DNA of 64,000 nt, taken from contig JADILM010000003.1 in the NCBI GenBank assembly GCA_016617785.1, positions 2,232,001-2,296,000 on the forward strand, written 5' to 3'. Origin of the DNA: Sporobolomyces roseus. Its lineage: Eukaryota; Basidiomycota; Microbotryomycetes; Sporidiobolales; Sporidiobolaceae. This document shows, piece by piece, positions 33,890 through 44,000 of this stretch. A program made the translations under genes and the position numbers. Position 1 is the first letter of the stretch. Each line of letters starts with the position of its first letter. Below the pieces are notes generated by a model. It did no database searches. It saw only the letters and a program-made list of their open reading frames with translations, and was not told the origin of the DNA.

Positions 33890-34170
33890 GTCGTAACGTC
33901 TTTGAGGCGGTGTTTTCCTCGAGCGGTTCCCGACTTCGCAAGGGGTCCAATTTTCCCTTCACTGATGACGAGCTGCTTTGGAACGCTTCTGGACTAGCTC
34001 TACGCTTCGAATCCTGGCTGTAGACGGCCTTCGGTACGTCGATTGAACTTCTATACTTTTCAGAGTCGTCACTTTCGCAAACTCTTTCACCGAGCTTCAA
34101 TCCGACGTGCTCATCTCCTTGTCCAGGCATGGATAACTTCTAACGTATGGTGTCAACCTAGGTAACGCAG
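33890..34170 (+). pseudogene. Possible remnant of the unknown gene family
   Basis: Broken frames give fragments resembling the two unknown-family genes: VFEAVFSSSG (compare KAVFTGG), SGLALRFESWL (compare LGLAVSEGWL) and, in another frame, LVQAWITSNVW (compare LIVQAWNLDKV), in the same order. Stops and frame changes separate them. The similarity is weak and by eye only. Confidence 0.3.
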
Positions 34171-34239
34171 ACGGCGGTTCGAGTGTGCTGAGGGAGTATT
34201 AGAGGCAGCCGTCGTCATTACAAAGATCATCATCCACCT

Positions 34240-34550
34240 GCAGATCCTGGTCAACCAATCTCCTGGCTTCGAGCTTGAATCTTTACACCTCTCTGGCGAC
34301 AAACTGGGAAGCGAGAAGGGCGAGAGAATGATTGGTGTTGCAAAGAGAGAGCACGAATCGATCAAGGTGGAAAAGTTGGTACTTCACGGTAAACCAGGGG
34401 AGAGTCCTGATCATGAATAATTACCCAGTGAAGGAACTCGCACGGCTCACTTGGGTCAGTCGAGGTGGCTTCAGATGCGGACGTTTCGAGATGGATTATC
34501 CACCTTCCGAGGATTTCGACGGAAGTTATCACTCTGCAAACCTTGTCTAG
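34240..34550 (+). pseudogene. 3' remnant of an F-box/LRR family gene
   Basis: The frame FELESLHLSGDKLGSEKGER, KREHESIKVEKLVLHGKPGE matches the last repeat and the KRVVLYGSK block of the family, then hits TAA at about 34419. The terminal signature PPSEDFDGSYH follows in a shifted frame and ends at 34550. No F-box part was found upstream, so only the 3' third survives. Confidence 0.6.
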
Positions 34551-35058
34551 CTTACCTTTATTGGCCTCTTCCTGTCTACGTATGTTTTCACTGTTCATCT
34601 GATACCTGGGTCAGAGTTTGAGCCAGTTAATTCTTCGAAATTCGCCTCGTCGTCGTCGTCGTTTCATTTTCGCAACTTCGAAAATTGATCAATTTCTGTC
34701 CTTGTTCTCGCCTACTTTTACCTCATAATACGTGCTCATCTAATGAGACTTTCAGGATCGATATAGACTCACATTTCTAGACGAGCGAGGGCATCGAAAC
34801 TCGTCTTCTCGCGAAACTTCCTCTTCCCTTCTCCCGCATCACTTCGATTGTATTCCTCGACTCGAATTGCTCTCAGACAACCAAGGAATAGTCTCTGGTG
34901 TCCAACAAGCAACTCTCGACTCGCCCCTCGCCGTTCAACAAGCTTTCGACCTTCCCCTCGACTCCTCATCTCCCGATTCCTCCCCTTGACCACGCACAAC
35001 TCAATACAGCTCAATAGGATCATCAGATCATCCTGATTATCCATCAACACCATACCTC
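34551..35058. other. Intergenic region with short GTC repeat
   Basis: About 510 bases before the F-box pseudogene. A (CGT)5 tract lies at about 34648-34662, like the tracts beside the CGG-CCGCGG element, but the element itself is absent. Confidence 0.45.
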
Positions 35059-36150
35059 ATGTCGTTCTTCTCCCTCCCACCCGAACTTCTTCTTCTCATC
35101 ACCTCTTTCACCGTCCCCACTCCTTCTCTGAACCGTCAATCCTACGTGAAACGGCAGAGCACACTTCGCTCTCTCTCATTAGTACATCGCAGCTGGACTG
35201 AGATAGCTCAAGAGCTTTTACGGAATTAGGTTGGGTCAGAGAACGCGAAGGCGAGGCAATGGAAGCGAAAGAGAAGTCATTCATCCGGAAAGTAACCGGG
35301 ACCGACTACGTCACGCTAGAAGGGTTCCTCTACGTCACGCTGGGCTACACCAGTTTCAAAATGCGAAACCGAGTAAAATATGTGCGGATGCTGATGGAGG
35401 ACGAGGCCTCTGTAGCAGAGGAGGACTCTGAGGATGAAGGAGACGTCGGTTGTGCACATCTCTGCGAGGTAGCAAGATTCCCTCGTAAGCCTCGTACCGC
35501 TCCTGTCATTTTCGCTCAAACCCGAATTTCTGAATTCATTTATCTGTAGTCCTCGAAGAGCTCGTTCTCGCTCAAGAATTATTCCTCATTGGCATACTCG
35601 ACGAATGGATATCCCTACCCAATCTGAGTCGACTCGTCCTTCAAGGCAAACTGGAGATCGACGACCTCGGATCAACTCCAACTCCCGTCTTTATTCCTCG
35701 CAACACGCCGAACCTCGTCAATCTAGCGCTCGATGAGACCAATCTCGAATACCGGGGCTTCAATCATTACTTCTCCCACATCTTCAACCAAATCTCGACT
35801 CTCGCCATCCGAAATTTCGATGGGGACGGCAGCGCTTCAGCACTGAAATCTCTCGACAAACTTCGCAATCTTCAACATCTATCCCTCGATACCATCCGGT
35901 CCATGAACCAAGTTTGACTCAGACTCAAAGGTTGCAAGTTGCAATCTCTGCATCTGTCATCGAGAGTGCTCAGAAATAAACCGAAATTGACGGGACTCTT
36001 GGATGACATCGCCACGGGGAAAGTCAGAGGGCTCAGGATCAAGCGCGTGATTATCTACGGATCGAAGGTTTCGAGCTCGGAGAGAACTCAAGACGGTATC
36101 GAATGGGGAAGATCAGAGTAGACCGCCTTTCGAGGATTTCGATGGGAGAT
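35059..36150 (+). pseudogene. F-box/LRR family pseudogene with several breaks
   Basis: Starts as a normal member: MSFFSLPPELLLLITSFTV, LVHRSWTEIAQELLRN. At 35227-35229 an in-frame TAG replaces the residue before the usual VW, and one base is missing directly after; the frame resumes as WVREREGEAMEAKEKSF. The family intron (GTAAGC...CTGTAG, about 35486-35550) is kept. LRR-like text follows (NLSRLVLQGKLEI, TPNLVNLALDETN, ISTLAIRN, NLQHLSLDTI), then TGA after MNQV at about 35916. The end has a further frame change between EWGRSE and the expected RPPFEDFDGR. At least four lesions make this a dead gene. Confidence 0.85.
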
Positions 36151-36586
36151 AGGAGAATACTGTGACTTATCTCGCTCTTCGTCGTCTCTTCACTTTGAAA
36201 CTGATCATATTGTCCGTGATCGCAGCTGTATAGCTTTTGTCAAACGAACGAACTCGCAAAGAACACTCGTTTCCTCCGCTTCTCTCGTTCGACTCTTCAC
36301 ATTTCCGATTTTCGAGTTCCCGTTCTCACGTTCGCTATCGAGCGAACTATCGACCTTAATCATCCTCCTGTCGCCGTCATCGCTTCGGAGTTTCCGCGGG
36401 TCAGTCGAAAGGAGGTCCGTCTCTTGCTCTCTTTCCTCTCTTCTCTCTCTCCCCCCTCGAGTCCGGGAACTCCTCAAAAGCGGTACTAAGCACGCTTGTG
36501 AGTCCCTTTATACCTTATTTGCCCCTTCTCGCTCAGTTGATCTCGCTCTTCCCTCCAGATCTATCTCCACTCTCACGACTCGCTCG
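36151..36586. promoter_or_regulatory. Upstream region of copy B3, left border of inverted duplication copy B
   Basis: About 435 bases. From about 36370 onward it matches the minus strand of 19052-19260. The element at 36386-36400 is listed separately. Before 36370 no match to copy A is seen. Confidence 0.5.
36386..36400 (+). promoter_or_regulatory. CGG-N5-CCGCGG element upstream of copy B3
   Basis: Reads CGGAGTTTCCGCGGG after TCGCCGTCATCGCTT, about 190 bases before the ATG at 36587. It is the duplicate of the element at 19237-19252, with the CGG-CCG spacer one base longer. Confidence 0.5.
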
Positions 36587-36907
36587 ATGGTCCCTTACCT
36601 CCCTCCTGAACTCTTGCGACCCATCATCAGCAATATTTCATACTCCGATAACAGAAATATTGCATACTCCGGTGATCTCGCCAGCTGCTGCGCCACCTCG
36701 AAAACCTTCCTCTCCATCGCTCGACCTTTTCTCTATTTCTCGAATCCCGACAGGTCACTCGCTAAAAGCCTCCCTCCTGAAGTCTTTGTCGTCATCTTCT
36801 CTATCTTCCGCGATCAAGACTGCATCCGAAACTTGGAATCCTTCTCCCTAGTTCATTCGACTTGGACGCGCCCGGCCCAGGAAGTTTTACAGCTCAGGAG
36901 GAGGTAA
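36587..36907 (+). CDS. Short double-F-box-like protein (copy B3)
   Basis: A 106-residue open frame, mirror copy of 18735-19052. It contains two F-box-like units in a row, MVPYLPPELLRPIISNISYS/CCATSKTFLSIARPFLYFSN and SLPPEVFVVIFSIFRDQD/ESFSLVHSTWTRPAQEVL, then ends LQLRRR. Relative to copy A it has a small insertion near the end but keeps the frame and nearly the same stop. No LRR-coding sequence follows before the next gene at 37486. It could bind Skp1 without a substrate domain; this is speculation from architecture. Confidence 0.55.
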   Translation: MVPYLPPELLRPIISNISYSDNRNIAYSGDLASCCATSKTFLSIARPFLYFSNPDRSLAKSLPPEVFVVIFSIFRDQDCIRNLESFSLVHSTWTRPAQEVLQLRRR

Positions 36908-37485
36908 ATTGTCGTTGGCTTGGAGGCTTTTAAACGGCGCCATCAACTACTGAGGGTTTGGTTGTGGAAATAGCAAGATTTAGCTTGTCGTAGCTTTCTT
37001 TTTTGTCGCGTCGCTTCTTGACCTCTGTAATATGCTCTCCTCGAACAACGGTCTGTCCTCGATTGAGATACACCAGTCCAGTGAGAGGATCCGCCCTTCT
37101 GCGACCGAAGAATTTTGAATCTTGCGAAGAATCTGCCTTTCTCTCTCTCCTTCGCCTCACCTTTCGCTCCTCTTCGCAACCCGCCAATCCACTGGAGACT
37201 AAGCTCGTTCGACTCTGTCAGCTCAGAACGCCTCTCAAACCTCAGATTCTCAATCTATCTTTCCCTCAACTCGCTCTTTTTCCCTCACTCCAATCTCGCA
37301 GCTACAGCCTAGCACACCTTCAGTAGACCAATCAAACAACCGAGCACCTAACAGCAACTGATCGGCCTCCCTCGAAGTCCTTCTTCCCCTCGAATCTCCC
37401 CTCCCTCTGCTTTCATCTCCCACCTCCTTCCACTCTGGCTACACCTCACTAGTAACCTCAGAACTACCTCCAATCCAGTTCAGTA
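36908..37485. repeat. Non-coding part of inverted duplication, copy B
   Basis: Matches the minus strand of 18178-18734 in blocks, with indels. Open frames on either strand are not shared between copies, so no gene is called. Confidence 0.6.
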
Positions 37486-38585
37486 ATGTCTATCCTCGAC
37501 TTGCCGCCAGAACTACTCCTCAGCATCTTCGAGTACACCATTCCTTCCCCTCCTTCCCTCGAACATGAAGATTACTTCCAACGTACTCGAGTTCTGCTCT
37601 CCTTCGCACTCGTACATTCTCAGTGGACTCGTGTAGCGCAAGAGATACTGCGAAGGGAAGTATGGATGGGCGACATAACGTTCAGGGATGAGAAACTGGA
37701 GCAACACTGTCAACAACTCATGAGAATGGAAGGAGGGAGAACGTTGTACTTGTCAGTGGATGGAGATATCGAGGTGTTGCTGAGGACGACTACTCTCGAA
37801 TGGTGGAGAGATCTCATCTACCTGAGAAATCGACCGATGTATCACTTTCGCAATTCGACGAGATTCGAAACCTTTGCCCAATTCCCGAGTGAGCAACGTT
37901 CCCCCTCACACTATACGGGATATCTCTCATCCGGATAGCTCTCGCTATAGATCTGGAGACTCTGCATATCTCGATGGCAATCTTCTCGTTCGACCGATCC
38001 AACCTCTTCCTCGAACCCTCTTTCACCAAACTTCGTCGCCTAGTCTTCTCCTCTCGACCAGTGATTCGAGGCAAGATCGAAGCCATTCAAGGATTGCTCT
38101 CTCCGACTCACATGCCGAATCTCACCCATCTCGCTATCGCAAGTCCCGAATCCGCCTCTTGTGGTCCAGCTGAGCTCTTCGGTCACCTTCTACCCCAGAT
38201 CACGACCCTTGCATTATCAGACATCACCGAGGACTACTCGGATTCAGCTCTCTTCCGATTGATTGGCCAATGTTCCAATCTCAAACACCTCTCACTCTCT
38301 ATCGAATCAGACGATCTCGAATCCCTCCTCTTCACGGATGCCGCTGGGATGCAGCTCGAGTCACTACACATGTCTTCATTCGCTATTGGCGACTCAACTA
38401 CTCTCCTTCCTCGATTGTTCGCACTCGCTAAAGGAGAACCGGAAACGATCAGAGTGAAGAGGGTTGTGTTCTACGAGGAAGAAGAAAGCTTGTCGGCGAG
38501 CAGACCTTATATGGTCGATAGCGAGGTCCTCGAGTGGAGGAGTGATCGAGATGTACCTCCATTTGAGCATTTCGACGGGAGATAG
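37486..38585 (+). CDS. F-box/LRR family protein (copy B2)
   Basis: Exons 37486-37888 and 37951-38585 (345 residues), intact mirror of 17075-18177. F-box: SILDLPPELLLSIFEYTI and LVHSQWTRVAQEILRREVW. LRR-like text: LETLHISM, LRRLVFSSRP, MPNLTHLAIAS, ITTLALSDITED, NLKHLSLSIES, LESLHMSS. End: RVVFYEEEESLSA, EWRSDRDVPPFEHFDGR (EDFDGR in copy A has become EHFDGR). The stop is followed by a stretch (GTGAACGA) also shared with copy A. Family role: likely SCF ubiquitin-ligase substrate receptor; target unknown. Confidence 0.88.
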
Positions 38586-39113
38586 TGAACGAAGAGAACT
38601 TGGGTGAGTAGTCTATCTTTTTGCGATCTACCTTTTCTTTGCCTTGGCTGATCAGTACGTCGTGACGATAGGTAGCTACGCGGTCCTACGTGGTCTTCAG
38701 ATCGTTTCATCGAGCGAAGGAATTCCGCAGAGAAACTACTTTTCGAAATGCCCTTGTTTCGTTCGAATGTGCAAAACTCTCGTTCCGCAGATCGCTGGGC
38801 TCTCGTTCTGACTCGATTGGACAAGCTAGCTCTCAAGACTCGCCGTCGTCGCTGCTTCGGAGTTACCGCGGACCTCTGTTGATTCTCGCTGAAACTGGAT
38901 CCGCTTCTTGCTCTGGCTATCTACACCTCACTCTTTGACTCTACACGTCGTCGAAGCTCAGGTGTGGAGATAGTCTCTCTTGCTTCTTTCCATCTCCGAA
39001 TTCGTCTCTCGTTCGTTCTCTCCTTTTCTCTTCATCACCTCCTCTAATCCCGCTAACTCCTTGTCTTCTACAGGCCGCTCTCCTCTTCTCCCCTACACCG
39101 CTCTCATTCTCTC
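38586..39113. promoter_or_regulatory. Upstream region of copy B1
   Basis: About 530 bases. The first half matches the 3' flank of copy A2; the second half holds the CGG-CCGCGG element at 38859-38875 and the GATTCTCGCTGAAACTGGAT block shared with copy A1. Confidence 0.5.
38859..38875 (+). promoter_or_regulatory. CGG-N5-CCGCGG element upstream of copy B1
   Basis: Reads CGGAGTTACCGCGGACC after CGCCGTCGTCGCTGCTT, about 240 bases before the ATG at 39114. It closely matches the elements at 58333-58348 and 56553-56569 (minus strand), which belong to other F-box loci. Confidence 0.55.
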
Positions 39114-40214
39114 ATGATGCCCGCCGTCCTATCACTTCCCGTCGAGCTTCTGCTCGATGTCTTCTCGCTCGCCTCTCCGAAATCGCCTTCACAGGATTTC
39201 TCGGTGTACTCTTCTAGACAACGAGATCTTCGCTCTTTCTCCCTCGTACACCGCACATGGACATCACTGGCTCAGGCCGTACTCGAAGAGGAGATCTGGG
39301 TTGATAGGAGAACCCGTTTCGAAACGAGCAGGCGATCGAGGAGAATCATTAAGGACCTCAAGGGAACGAAATACTTGACCGTCGGACATTCTTATAGGTC
39401 AGTCCTTGCATCAAGGGCAGTATCGGATGGCTGGGCTGGATTGAAGTATCTGCTTTACGTGACGGATAAGATGTTTTCGAATGTTGGACTAGCCGAATTC
39501 GCTCGATTGCCCAGTGAGTCGCTTTGCTATACTTCCTTGGCTCGTTTCGCTGACGCTTGTTCTACGCAATGTGCAGATCTCGAGACCCTACATTTCGACG
39601 GTGGCCTTATTGAGAATGACATTTCCGACGACCAGCTCACGTTCCACCATCTTCGTCGCCTGACTTTCGGAAGCGATGCACGATTCAGGGACACTCCCGA
39701 TCATTACAAACAGGTCTTCTCCCCAGCGCGAATGCCGAACCTGGTCCACCTCTCTTTCGATGTCAATTCAGTCTCCGGCGGCTCGTCAAGGGTACTCGAC
39801 CTGATCCTTCCTCAAGTCGAAGCCCTGGCTCTCTTGAACGATAATCGCCGGCTCACTCACCTCCGACTCACGGGTCTCCTGGCTCGAGCCCGAAGTCTGA
39901 AGCACCTGACTCTTCCGAAGGCTTTCAACGCAGCTGCTCTCCTCCTCGACGACGACTTCAGCCTCGGGCTCGAATCTTTCCATCTGCCAATCCGATCTTC
40001 GGAGGATTGGACGAACTGCGAATGGCTGCAGGCAACGCGTAATTGGCTTGTCGGTGTTGCGATCGGAACAAGGAGGAATGTCACGATCGACAGAATCGTG
40101 ATCTACGGATCAAAGAGGGAAGCTCTCGAGACCTGGCCAACACCTGAGTTTGATCTCTTTGAATGGAGGGAGGATTGGAGGAGATTGGCCGTTGAGGAGT
40201 TTGACGGGAGGTAG
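39114..40214 (+). CDS. F-box/LRR family protein (copy B1)
   Basis: Exons 39114-39513 and 39577-40214 (345 residues); the 63-base intron has no stop and can be mistaken for coding. F-box: LSLPVELLLDVFSLASPKS and FSLVHRTWTSLAQAVLEEEI. After the LPN-LETLHF junction come LRR-like units (MPNLVHLSFDV, LPQVEALALLND, SLKHLTLPKAF, GLESFHLPIRSS). End: RIVIYGSKREALE, FEWREDWRRLAVEEFDGR. It is the intact counterpart of the frameshifted copy at 15528-16635. ATG 39114 and 39117 are adjacent; either could start. Likely an SCF receptor by family. Confidence 0.87.
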   Translation: MMPAVLSLPVELLLDVFSLASPKSPSQDFSVYSSRQRDLRSFSLVHRTWTSLAQAVLEEEIWVDRRTRFETSRRSRRIIKDLKGTKYLTVGHSYRSVLASRAVSDGWAGLKYLLYVTDKMFSNVGLAEFARLPSESLCYTSLARFADACSTQCADLETLHFDGGLIENDISDDQLTFHHLRRLTFGSDARFRDTPDHYKQVFSPARMPNLVHLSFDVNSVSGGSSRVLDLILPQVEALALLNDNRRLTHLRLTGLLARARSLKHLTLPKAFNAAALLLDDDFSLGLESFHLPIRSSEDWTNCEWLQATRNWLVGVAIGTRRNVTIDRIVIYGSKREALETWPTPEFDLFEWREDWRRLAVEEFDGR

Positions 40215-41019
40215 TCAACTTCGAAGGGTTCGTCTGACTCCCTCTATGATCTGCGCGTCTCACGCGATCCACGCTGACGGTGTAGATTAATGGACCACAA
40301 CAGGGATTGCTGTGTTTACCAAAGAACGATCGCGGGAGATACCAAACGCAGATGGTTTTGAGAGTGTCGCTTCGGAGTCTAGCTTTCCCTTCTTCCTGTA
40401 ATGTTTGACGTTTGCTAGCTCGGTGAGGGCCTCTCGGCGACGATTGAAGCGAGTTGCGAGTACCTGAGTCCCGCCCGAGAGCAGCAGCAAGCGACGAGCT
40501 GCAATTTCTTCGGACGTTTCATCAGAAGAAGGCTTCGAACGACACTTGCTGAGTTCCGCTTCGTTGGATGAATCATAGCGACTCTGGAGAGACGCGACAG
40601 AGGCTAAGCCAACCCAAATAAGCTTGGAGGAAACCTTGCGAAACCAACTTGAAACTTTTCGCAATTTCGCCTCTTGCACTTTCCTTCACTCTACCATTCG
40701 ACTTCACTACCCAACGATCGCTTCCACTTCTCGCTTGAACTTTTCTCGATCCTCAGCACAAATCGCACGGTGCTCGACCGTTCCTCCTCTCCAAAAATCG
40801 GTCAACTCGCTCCTCTTCCTCAACCGTCCGTCTCTCCTATACCACTTGAGATTGACGCAGACTCAAAAGTGATATTCTCTGAGTACACCGAACCTCTTTC
40901 TACGCGTTCCCCAAGCTTCACTGACTCTCTTTGTATCCTTCAACAGTACGATCCTCCACTCTTCAACAAGACTCGACACAGCTCCCATCAACCGCTAGAC
41001 AAGCTGGACGAGTTACTAG
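40215..41019. other. Intergenic region between copy B1 and the SWDDDF-motif gene
   Basis: About 800 bases. A minus open frame (40287-40679) and a plus open frame (40674-41063) exist but neither has an in-frame ATG near its start or recognisable motifs; the second is more likely leader of the next gene. Confidence 0.4.
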
Positions 41020-44000
41020 ATGCTAGCTGCGCGTGTACTGAGCGGCATGAGGACAGGCGTTAGAGAGAATGACCGTGAGGAAAGATCAGGAGGGAATGGA
41101 GGTCTCAACTCGGTTTCAACGTCAACCAGCGAGACAAGCAAGGTCACCAATGACGAGGGACATAATGGGAGAGTGAGGGAGCAAGACCTTGATCGATGGA
41201 AGGAAGATGATGAGGACGATGGTTTCGAGGTTCCGGCGGTGAACGTTGTTGGCTCGAGCAGGGTAATGGGCGAAGGAGACAGCGAAGGATTACTGAAACG
41301 AGAAAGAGCAAAGCGAGCTGGTGAGCCTTCCTTTCTTCGAGCGAAACGAGATTGCTCTGCATTCGAGCGAAAAGCTAACCTTTTTCCTCGAAGGTATCGC
41401 AGTCACTTCGGAATCCTGGGACGACGACTTCCTCTTCCAACATGATCCCACTCCTCCCACCTCTCCAGCCCGTCTTCGATCTCGCACCCCCTCCCGCTCT
41501 TCTCGACCAGTGTCTCCACTCCCTCGTCAACCAAATCTTCTCTCTCCATCTCGACCGAAGTCTCATCCTTCCTCTCCTTCGGTTCCACCTCGTACTCAAG
41601 CCAATCTTCTCACGGCTCCCTCCGCGCGAAACGGAGATCTCAGCGGCATCAACAACCCTTCTCTCGATTCTCTCGTTTCTTCCCTCGATTGGTCAATCGC
41701 ATCGGATCACGAACCTACCCTCACAATCCACAGCAACTCGAATGCGTGTACTCCTCCTACGCCAGTATCTCCTCCCGATTACCATCGATCACATCAACCG
41801 AACCTTTCGACTTCGACAGCTCGACCAACGACTGCATCTTCTCAGCAGACCCTCTCTCCTCCGAGCTCGCATCTTCCGAAGCGACCTTCACCTCGTCCTG
41901 TATCGTACAACTCATCCTCCCGCACACCTTCGAGCGCAACGACGTATCGATCAGAAACACCGAGTTTGACTGCCGACAGTCTTCGAAGTCTTACCTCAGA
42001 AACCACGGGGGATGAGCTCAAGACTGAGACGGAAGATGACGAGACGGAGGATGAACGAAGGACGAGCTCAATGTCGAATCGCCCATCGATATTCGGGTTG
42101 AAAAGGTGGTCTCAGGAAATCATATCGAGTCCTCCAACTTCACCCACTCTCAAGCCAACGAACAGTAAGAGATGGAGATTCGGCAGGACAAAGAAAGAGC
42201 CCTTGGAATCAAAGGAGAATGGTCAGAATGGAGGAATCTTCGGGAGGAGGACGGGACCTAGAGAACCAGAGCAAGTCTCGATCATCGATCAAACGGAGAA
42301 CAAACACTACCTCCGCCGATCGGGACTACCTCTACCTGTACGCGACGGCCAATTCGTAGTGTTGGGGAGAAGAGGGAGAACAGGTGCTGGAGGCTCAGCG
42401 AGTAGGAGCTCAGTCGAAGCGGTCGATGGAGTTCCCGTTCGACCCGCTCCTCCACCTCGCGCAAAACACTCGAGTGGAACATCGACATCGACCACATCCA
42501 CGTCGAGTAGTGACAACATACGATCTCGCCCTCAACGCAACTCGCTTCACTTCCTTCCCATGTCGCTTCAGAACCCAACTCCTCCCGTCCCACAATCTCC
42601 TCATCTTCCTCCTCACTCTCACAGCTGGCAAGAGTACGACGGTGCAACGGATGATCGAGAAGAAGAAACGACTGAAGCCGAAATGAGCGAATTCTCTGGC
42701 GACGAACGATTCCATCTGCCGACCTCCCACTCTCGACTCGATTCACGGAGGAGGAGCGTCGTCACCAATACCCCATCGAACTCATATTCTTCTACTTCGC
42801 CTACCTCTCCTTCCTATTCTGCGAGACCCAATTCTCCGGTCGAATCGATCCTCGGAGACAGAATCGGTCGATGGAACACCTCTCAAGTCTCGTTCGTTTC
42901 GACTTCATCCGCCTTCGGTCTGCATCAGAGTCAGCCTTCGATCACTGAAACCGGTTCGACTGGATACGATACGACTAGACCAGACGATACGATGAAGAAT
43001 CGCAAACGGAAACTCGTCAAACGGAGACCTGGATCTGAGGATACAACTTTCCGAACGGAATCTACCTTCTCGATGGATGACGGCGTGAGTCAACGACCGC
43101 TCCTGTCCGCTGTCTCCTCCAGATCAAGCGCTTCCTCGAAACCTCTTCCCTCGACAACATCCCTACAACTTCCTCCTTCTCACGGTCATCGACAAAGTCC
43201 TTCTCTCCCCTTCGCACAAGAGTCTGATACCGAAGCTGCACAAAGACCAAAGTTTGCTCGTCGAAGGAGCTCGACAACTCCTGGCAAGATTCCTTCGACA
43301 GAAAGAGGTCAAGTCGTCGACATCGATTCCGACTGGCTCGGAATCGTTCCGTTTCCACCTTCTCCGCGGTCCTCTCTCGATGCTCGCAGTTCTCCGTCAA
43401 TTCCACCACTTCCTCTCACTCCTTCTGCAACTTCGAAATGTCCCTCCAGCTCGAATTCTCGCAAAGTTTCCGGTACCGTCAAGTCGCATCCTCCTGTCAC
43501 TGGTCGAACGCAAGCCGAAACGAAGACGAAAAGATCTAGCGGAGGAATCGGTCAATCGATTTCGAACATGCTGTCAAGGTCAACTTCGGCTCTCCCTCTC
43601 GGTGGCAGCAAACGAGCTCCGAGTCCTGCTCCTTCCGCCAAATCTGGGAAATCGAATCGAAGCCTGTTGACGAGGAGTGGATCGAAGAAAGCCAAGAAGA
43701 ATGAGATCAATCAGGAAACCGCACCATCGACTCTGCCGAAATCGCCGTCTCTCTCGCTCCTCAAGAATCGTTCCTCAGCTATCATCTCCCCACCTCACGA
43801 TCTCCCTCCCAGTCTCCCTTCCGCGAAACGACAGTCCTCCTCATCTTCAAAAGCAGCACCATCCCCTTCGAAAACCCCTCATCGACCAAACCCAAGCATT
43901 GAAAAGCCTCGTCCGAGCCGTCCGATCGCTTCATCTCCATCCTTCTTCAGTCGATCTCGCGGTCTATCTCGCTCGACAAACGCGAAGGAATCGACTTCAG

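Noticed and set aside
15528..40214. The inverted arms as terminal repeats of a giant transposon
   Set aside because: The arms contain ordinary gene copies with introns, the core holds conserved housekeeping genes, and no transposase, target-site duplication or terminal motif was found.
40287..40679. 130-codon minus open frame between copy B1 and the SWDDDF-motif gene
   Set aside because: No ATG near its start, no recognisable motif, no splice partner that gives a credible protein.
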